17,910 nucleotides of DNA from positions 1-17,910 of the forward strand of contig CALFZE010000070.1 of the NCBI GenBank assembly GCA_937952285.1. Reading direction: 5' to 3'. Below, piece after piece: positions 13,797 through 17,910 of the stretch; positions within the stretch are counted from its first letter, which is position 1, and the number at the start of each line of letters is the position of its first letter. The DNA comes from UBA2428 sp002343545. Its GTDB lineage: Bacteria; Bdellovibrionota; UBA2428. Position numbers and translations under genes: made by a program. The notes under the pieces were generated by a model. It was given only the letters and a program-made list of their open reading frames with translations, searched no databases and was not told the DNA's origin.

Positions 13797-14507
13797 ATGA
13801 GCTCGAGCGCCTATACCTGGATCCGAACCCGCGACGGATCGCCCACGCTTTGGTCGAACGAGCTGGGCGAATCCTTCCGCTCGACGAAGGGGGCCTTCAC
13901 GGAGTCCTGGGTGGCCTTCGTGGAGCCGGTGCTCAAAGCCGCGCGCGAAGGCGGCGGCGCCGTCGTCGGCGAGCTCGGACTCGGCCCCGGCACGAATTGG
14001 ATCCTCGCGACGCTCGCCTTCCGGGCGGCCGGGATCCCGCTCCGTTACGCCGTCGTGGAACGGGACCCCGGAAGCTTTCGCGCGGGCCTCGAGCGGTGGC
14101 GCGAAGAAGGCCCCGCGCTCCTCGCTTTCCTGGCTTCGAAGGGGCTTGCGATCGAGGGGGAAGCCCCGATCCGGGCCGCCCTGGCCGAAGGAACGCGGGC
14201 CTTGGCCGGCGATCCGAGCGACGCGTTTGCGATCTTCCCGGACTTCGCCTCGGCGGCGGGCACCCGAGCCGATTTTTGGTTTCACGACCCCTTCGGTTTC
14301 GAAGTGAACCCGGACGGCTACTCCGTGCAAACGCTCCGGGAAGCGAGCGGCCTTTGGGCCCCCCGCGGCCGGGGCTTCTCCTACGCCTGCAACCGGCGCT
14401 TTCAGGACGCGCTCGCCGAAGCGATCCCGGGAATCCTCGTCCGCGTGGTGGCCACCGGTGACGCCGGGCTGAAACGTGAGAGAATGGAGTTCGAATGGCA
14501 CCGCTGA
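13797..14507 (+). CDS. MnmC-like SAM-dependent methyltransferase
   Basis: 236 residues from the ATG at 13797. The start of the frame, TRDGSPTLWSNELGESFRS, then FVEP and the SAM-binding loop ELGLGPGTN at 59-67, follow the pattern of the MnmC methyltransferase domain (D-G-P..., then GFGTGLNF). Glu88 at the end of the second strand would hold the SAM ribose. The later ADFWFHDPFGFEVNPDGYS with LWAPRGRGFSYACN resembles DAFYLDGFAPAKNP and the strand after it. MnmC completes the mnm5 group on U34 of some tRNAs. Only the methyltransferase domain is here; the FAD domain of E. coli MnmC is missing, as in several lineages. Substrate is unproven. It overlaps the DUF486 gene by 13 bases. Confidence 0.72.
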   Translation: MSSSAYTWIRTRDGSPTLWSNELGESFRSTKGAFTESWVAFVEPVLKAAREGGGAVVGELGLGPGTNWILATLAFRAAGIPLRYAVVERDPGSFRAGLERWREEGPALLAFLASKGLAIEGEAPIRAALAEGTRALAGDPSDAFAIFPDFASAAGTRADFWFHDPFGFEVNPDGYSVQTLREASGLWAPRGRGFSYACNRRFQDALAEAIPGILVRVVATGDAGLKRERMEFEWHR

Positions 14508-14869
14508 CCCGTTTCGCGACGACCGCCCTTTTGCTCGTGGCCTCGAACGTCTTCATGACCTTCGCCTGGTACGGCCACCTCAAGTACAAGCACTCCGCGC
14601 TGTGGCTCGCGATCCTCGTGAGCTGGGGCATCGCCTTCTTCGAATATTGCCTTCAGGTTCCGGCCAACCGTATCGGCCACGGCATGATGAGCGCCTCGCA
14701 GCTGAAGGTCCTGCAGGAAGTCATCACCTTCCTCGTCTTCGGTATTTTCTCCACTTACTGGCTCAACGAGAAACTGACTTGGCACGATAAGATGGCTTTC
14801 GTCTTCATCGTCGCGGCGGCCGGCATGGGACTCTGGAAATCCTGGGACGCGGGGAAACTCTCGCCGTGA
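14495..14869 (+). CDS. DUF486 family small membrane protein
   Basis: 124 residues from the ATG at 14495, with GGAG (14486-14489) five bases before it inside the preceding gene. Four membrane segments lie near residues 7-25, 34-52, 72-92 and 98-116. The stretches NVFMTFAWYGHLK, SWGIAFFEYC, QVPANRIG and QLKVLQEVIT are hallmarks of DUF486, a group related to small DMT-type transporters. No substrate is known to me. Its TGA overlaps the GTG of the glycosyltransferase gene (GTGA, 14866-14869), so it is part of the same coupled operon, although a functional link to the sugar genes is not evident. Confidence 0.9.
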   Translation: MAPLTRFATTALLLVASNVFMTFAWYGHLKYKHSALWLAILVSWGIAFFEYCLQVPANRIGHGMMSASQLKVLQEVITFLVFGIFSTYWLNEKLTWHDKMAFVFIVAAAGMGLWKSWDAGKLSP

Positions 14870-15678
14870 AGATCTCGCTGCTCGTCTCGACCTACCGCAA
14901 CCCCCGCTTCCTCGAGCTCGTGCTCGAGTCGATTTGCCGTCAGGATCATCCCGTCGACGAGGTCCTCGTCTGCGAGGACGGCGCGGCCCTCGAGAACCGC
15001 GCCGTCGTGAGCGAATACGCGCGACGCCTCCCGCTCCGGCACGTCACCCAGCTCGACCGGGGCAACCGTAAGCCGATCGTGCAGAACAAAGGCATTCTCG
15101 CCGCGACGGGCGACTACCTCATCCTCGTCGACGGGGACTGCGTTCTGCGCGGGGACTTCGTACGCGCGCACGTCGAGCTTGCCGGCCCGGACCGCTTCCT
15201 GACCGGGCGCCGGGTCGAGCTCTCCCCCGCGGCCACGCGCGCGCTGAGCGCGGAGCGCATCCGCGCCGGCTACCTCGACGGCTGGCCCTGGGCCCTCTAC
15301 CGCGACGCCCTCTTCGGCGAGACCCAGAGCCTCGGGCGCTTCTTCCGTACCCCCGGTTTCCTGCGCGGCGTGCTCGGCCGCAACCGCGTCGACGACATCC
15401 GGGGCTGCAACTTCAGCGTCGCGCGCGAGGCGCTCGTCGCGATCAACGGCTTCTCGAACGACTTCTCGGGCGCCTACGGCGAGGATTCCGACGTCGAGTA
15501 CCGATTGAAGTTCCACGGTCTTCGCATGGCGAGCTGCAAGGGCGCCGCGATCCAATTCCACCTTTGGCATCCCACCCAGACGAAGGACGCCGAGAACCAA
15601 ACCCGTCTGCAAGCCGTCCTCGAAGCCGGCGTCGCGCGCGCCGCGAACGGGCTCGCCGAAGCCGCGGGCATTCCCTAA
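14866..15678 (+). CDS. Family 2 glycosyltransferase
   Basis: 270 residues from the GTG at 14866. The GT-A fold starts at once with KISLLVSTYRNPRFLELVLESI (shown here in shorter blocks: LLVSTYRNP at 5-13). VCEDGA at 35-40 gives the nucleotide-binding acid, LVDGD at 87-91 is the metal-binding DxD, and RGCNFSVAREALVAINGF with GEDSDVEYRL (Glu206-Asp207) is the acceptor/catalytic region typical of polysaccharide and LPS sugar transferases. It has no membrane helix and would act at the inner face of the membrane on a nucleotide sugar. The sugar and acceptor cannot be told from sequence. Its TAA directly abuts the ATG of the next gene, with no spacer. Confidence 0.92.
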   Translation: MKISLLVSTYRNPRFLELVLESICRQDHPVDEVLVCEDGAALENRAVVSEYARRLPLRHVTQLDRGNRKPIVQNKGILAATGDYLILVDGDCVLRGDFVRAHVELAGPDRFLTGRRVELSPAATRALSAERIRAGYLDGWPWALYRDALFGETQSLGRFFRTPGFLRGVLGRNRVDDIRGCNFSVAREALVAINGFSNDFSGAYGEDSDVEYRLKFHGLRMASCKGAAIQFHLWHPTQTKDAENQTRLQAVLEAGVARAANGLAEAAGIP

Positions 15679-17586
15679 ATGACACCGGTCCAAGAAGTCC
15701 ACGGACTGCTCTTCTCGGCGTCGAACCTCTTCGACCTCGCGCTCCGCCTCGTGCTGGCCGCGTTCTTGGTCAAGCAGCTCGGCTACCTCTTCGTGCCGCG
15801 TCTGCGCCTGCTCGGTCCCGAGCGTTTTCTCATCGGGCTTCTCTGCGCGTTCTACCTCTTTCTCGCCGGCTCGATCGTCGCGCGCGGCGAGGCCTCGTCG
15901 CTGCCGGCCTGGCTCTTTGCGCTCGCGACGCTCGCCGCGACCTTCCGCCGCATCGTGAGCGGTCGCCACGCCAAGGGCCTCGCGCTCGGGTGGCGCGGCG
16001 GGGTCTTCTTTACGATCTATTTCTTCCTGCTCCTGCGCGCGGATTGGCCGCGCTTCGTCCCGATGTCCTCGGACAGCCATCTCTACACGTGGATCTCGCA
16101 GCAGATCTGGCGCTTCGGCGTCGTCCCGTCGGCCCAGCCGCCGATCGGTCCCGACCCCTTCCACTACCCCGCCGGCCTCGGCATCCTGAGCTACGTCCTG
16201 GGTTATTTCAGCCTCGGCCTGCGGCCGCTCGAGACGCTCCCGCTGCTCGCGAGCTTGAGCGTCCTGTGGCTCGGGCTTTACCTTTGGCGCAGCTCGCCGA
16301 ATCGCCGCGAAGCCTTGCTCATGGTGCTCGGCCTCGTCGGCCTGGCCTGGGGGATCCTCTACCCGCATCGCGAGCACGCGACTTTCGGTCGCACCGTCGC
16401 GCTCCCCTTCCTCCTCTACGCCGCGCTCCGGCCCTTCCGCAGCCAGGAATCGCGCGCCTGGCCTTGGCTCTTGGCGGCGCTCGGTCCCTTTCTGCTTTCG
16501 CTCAACCCCGCGCTCGCGCCGCTGATCCTCTTCGTTCTGCTGCTCTCAAGCGACCACCTTGCCGTGCGGACGAGCCGATCGGTGTGGTCCATCCTCAACC
16601 CCGTCCCGCTGCTCGTCGCGGGCGCGCTGACCCTCGCGCTGCTCGTCTTCGGCGATCCCTACTTCCTCTCGTTCTTCTCGGGCGAAACGCCGCGGGCCGC
16701 GACGATGGACGGCGGACGTCCGCTCGTCGTTCGTTGGGACCTTTGGGGCGGCACCCGTAGCTTCTTCGCCTCGCTGCTGCAGCGCCCGCTCGAGACGCTC
16801 AACTTCAATCTGGGGCGCGGCATCTCGACTTTTCCGTTGCTCGCGCTCTTCCTCGCGATCCCGCTCGCGATCTGGGGGCTCCTCGGCACCTTCAAGCGTC
16901 GCCGTTGGCTCGTCGCCCGCATCGCCTTGGCGACGACGCTCTTCGTGCTCTTCCTTTCGGCTTTCCGTTTCGAAGGGGACATCGGCGCGTTTTACCTCGT
17001 GCCCGCCTACAACCGTGCCTTCGTCGCCTATTTCCTTTGGGCGCTCGCGCTCTTCGGCGGCGCCCGCGCCCTGGAGTCCGCCTGGACCGCCGACGCGGAA
17101 CGACGCGCGGGCTGGCGCGGTGTCCTCATCTTCGCGCTCGCGCTCGTTTGGCTGGTCGGCCCCCTGCATGGCCTCGCGGGCCTAGCCGCGAGACCGTACC
17201 GCGCCTTCCCCAAGCTCGACGAGGCGACGGCCCGCACGCTGCTCGAAGTCGCCGCGATCTGGCGACGCGACCCCGCGGCGAAAATCCTCCTCGAGAACTA
17301 CGACCCCGCCCACGTCGGCGAGAACTTCCTCTACATCGCCCCGCCGATCGGCACGGCGGCGTTTCTGCCGCGCGCGAACCCGGCCTTCTTCTTTTTCCAA
17401 GGCCACGAGGATTTTTCGTACCGCAACTACCGCGAACGCGTCTGCGACCGGCTCGACCGGACCTGGCTCGAGGAACGCGGGATCCGCTACCTGCTCGCGG
17501 CCCCCGCGCCGAGTCCGCGTTGCGCGAGCATGCCCGCGACGAAGGGGCTTCGGCTCTTCAAGTTAGAAGACGTCGCCAAGCCCTGA
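15679..17586 (+). CDS. Polytopic GT-C-like membrane protein, possible lipid-linked sugar transferase
   Basis: 635 residues from the ATG at 15679, which follows the stop of the glycosyltransferase gene without a gap. About ten to twelve membrane helices fill residues 10-470. A large loop near 128-165 contains an acidic site and an aromatic-proline motif: SSDSHLYTW with Asp132 and His134, then FHYPAGLGILSY. This resembles the first periplasmic loop of GT-C glycosyltransferases, where an Asp binds the lipid-phosphate sugar. The C-terminal 135 residues are soluble and probably periplasmic. It is likely to act with the adjacent family 2 enzyme in making or modifying a surface glycan. An alternative is an uncharacterised membrane protein without transferase activity. 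Its last 29 bases overlap a convergent frame. Confidence 0.82.
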   Translation: MTPVQEVHGLLFSASNLFDLALRLVLAAFLVKQLGYLFVPRLRLLGPERFLIGLLCAFYLFLAGSIVARGEASSLPAWLFALATLAATFRRIVSGRHAKGLALGWRGGVFFTIYFFLLLRADWPRFVPMSSDSHLYTWISQQIWRFGVVPSAQPPIGPDPFHYPAGLGILSYVLGYFSLGLRPLETLPLLASLSVLWLGLYLWRSSPNRREALLMVLGLVGLAWGILYPHREHATFGRTVALPFLLYAALRPFRSQESRAWPWLLAALGPFLLSLNPALAPLILFVLLLSSDHLAVRTSRSVWSILNPVPLLVAGALTLALLVFGDPYFLSFFSGETPRAATMDGGRPLVVRWDLWGGTRSFFASLLQRPLETLNFNLGRGISTFPLLALFLAIPLAIWGLLGTFKRRRWLVARIALATTLFVLFLSAFRFEGDIGAFYLVPAYNRAFVAYFLWALALFGGARALESAWTADAERRAGWRGVLIFALALVWLVGPLHGLAGLAARPYRAFPKLDEATARTLLEVAAIWRRDPAAKILLENYDPAHVGENFLYIAPPIGTAAFLPRANPAFFFFQGHEDFSYRNYRERVCDRLDRTWLEERGIRYLLAAPAPSPRCASMPATKGLRLFKLEDVAKP

Positions 17587-17910
17587 AGAGCCGGAGCGCG
17601 CCGGCGCCCCCCGCGTCGCGCGCGCGCCAGGCCGTCGCGAGCAGCACGCCGACGAAGGCGAAGGCGACTCCCCATCCGCGTCGTTCGTGCTTCAACGCCA
17701 GGGAGATCGTCTCCTCGAAACGACGCCGTTCGCGCTCCGCCGAAGCCTTCGCGCGGCCCCCCGCGACGTAGCTCGCGCTTTCCCACGGCCGTATCTCGCG
17801 CCCCGCCGAGTCCGCCTGCAAAGTGAGGTCGATCTCCATGGATTCCGCGAGCCGCAGCGGGAAGAAGGCGGGCTGCGAGAAGCTCGCGAAGATCGCCGCG
17901 GGCCCCAGGC
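17558..17910 (-). CDS. C-terminal part of a membrane-anchored protein (runs off the right edge)
   Basis: The frame is open from the right edge to the TGA at 17558, about 117 residues, with no need for the internal ATG at 17839 as a start. Most of the visible part is hydrophilic and would lie on one side of the membrane. A single hydrophobic segment, WGVAFAFVGVLLATAW, precedes a short basic tail. This looks like the end of an exported domain anchored by a C-terminal helix. I recognise no family. Support comes from an uninterrupted frame and a sensible topology; the weak point is that long frames are common in DNA this rich in GC. Confidence 0.55.
   Translation of the reverse strand, partial: LGPAAIFASFSQPAFFPLRLAESMEIDLTLQADSAGREIRPWESASYVAGGRAKASAERERRRFEETISLALKHERRGWGVAFAFVGVLLATAWRARDAGGAGALRLFRAWRRLLT

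Overview
The window is about 17.9 kb of GC-rich, gene-dense bacterial chromosome. No mobile-element gene, rRNA, tRNA or CRISPR array was recognised. The host looks Gram-negative: there is an MCE/MlaD-type lipid-transport protein, a lipoprotein with a lipobox, periplasmic signal-peptide proteins, and a glycosyltransferase pair of the kind used for surface polysaccharides. Sigma-54 type promoters and a PP2C phosphatase next to envelope genes would suit a high-GC 'deltaproteobacterial' lineage (Bdellovibrionota- or Myxococcota-like). That placement is inference; no marker gene here settles it.

Layout, left to right. (a) 1-1234, minus strand: mlaD-like MCE protein followed, with an ATGA overlap, by the start of an exported protein that runs off the left edge. 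(b) 1235-1466: a gap rich in inverted repeats. (c) 1467-2832, minus: a PP2C phosphatase coupled to a rhomboid-like membrane protein. An L,D-transpeptidase (2921-3730, plus) diverges from them. (d) 3727-7611, minus: a tight nadK-recN-pmbA operon; its last stop codon shares a CTAG tetramer with the stop of the L,D-transpeptidase. (e) 7758-10544, plus: secA, ended by a very strong two-sided terminator. (f) 10606-12020: two tandem paralogous genes for small secreted two-cysteine proteins of no family I recognise. Each has its own sigma-54 -24/-12 promoter and a strong Shine-Dalgarno. (g) 12080-12685, plus: a lipoprotein that may be translated from a leaderless mRNA. (h) 12666-13661, minus: a TIGR01212/YhcC-type radical SAM protein. 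(i) 13797-17586, plus: an MnmC-like methyltransferase, a DUF486 membrane protein, a family 2 glycosyltransferase and a large GT-C-like membrane protein, all overlapping or abutting. (j) 17558-17910, minus: the C-terminal end of a membrane-anchored protein running off the right edge.

The ordinary content is housekeeping (secA, nadK, recN, pmbA) and envelope biology. The most novel part is the pair of sigma-54-driven secreted paralogs at 10662-12020. They look like a small regulon of abundant exported proteins made under a specific condition. A weaker sigma-54-like match lies upstream of mlaD. All three convergent gene junctions overlap at their stop codons, so transcription on the two strands must interfere or be co-regulated there.
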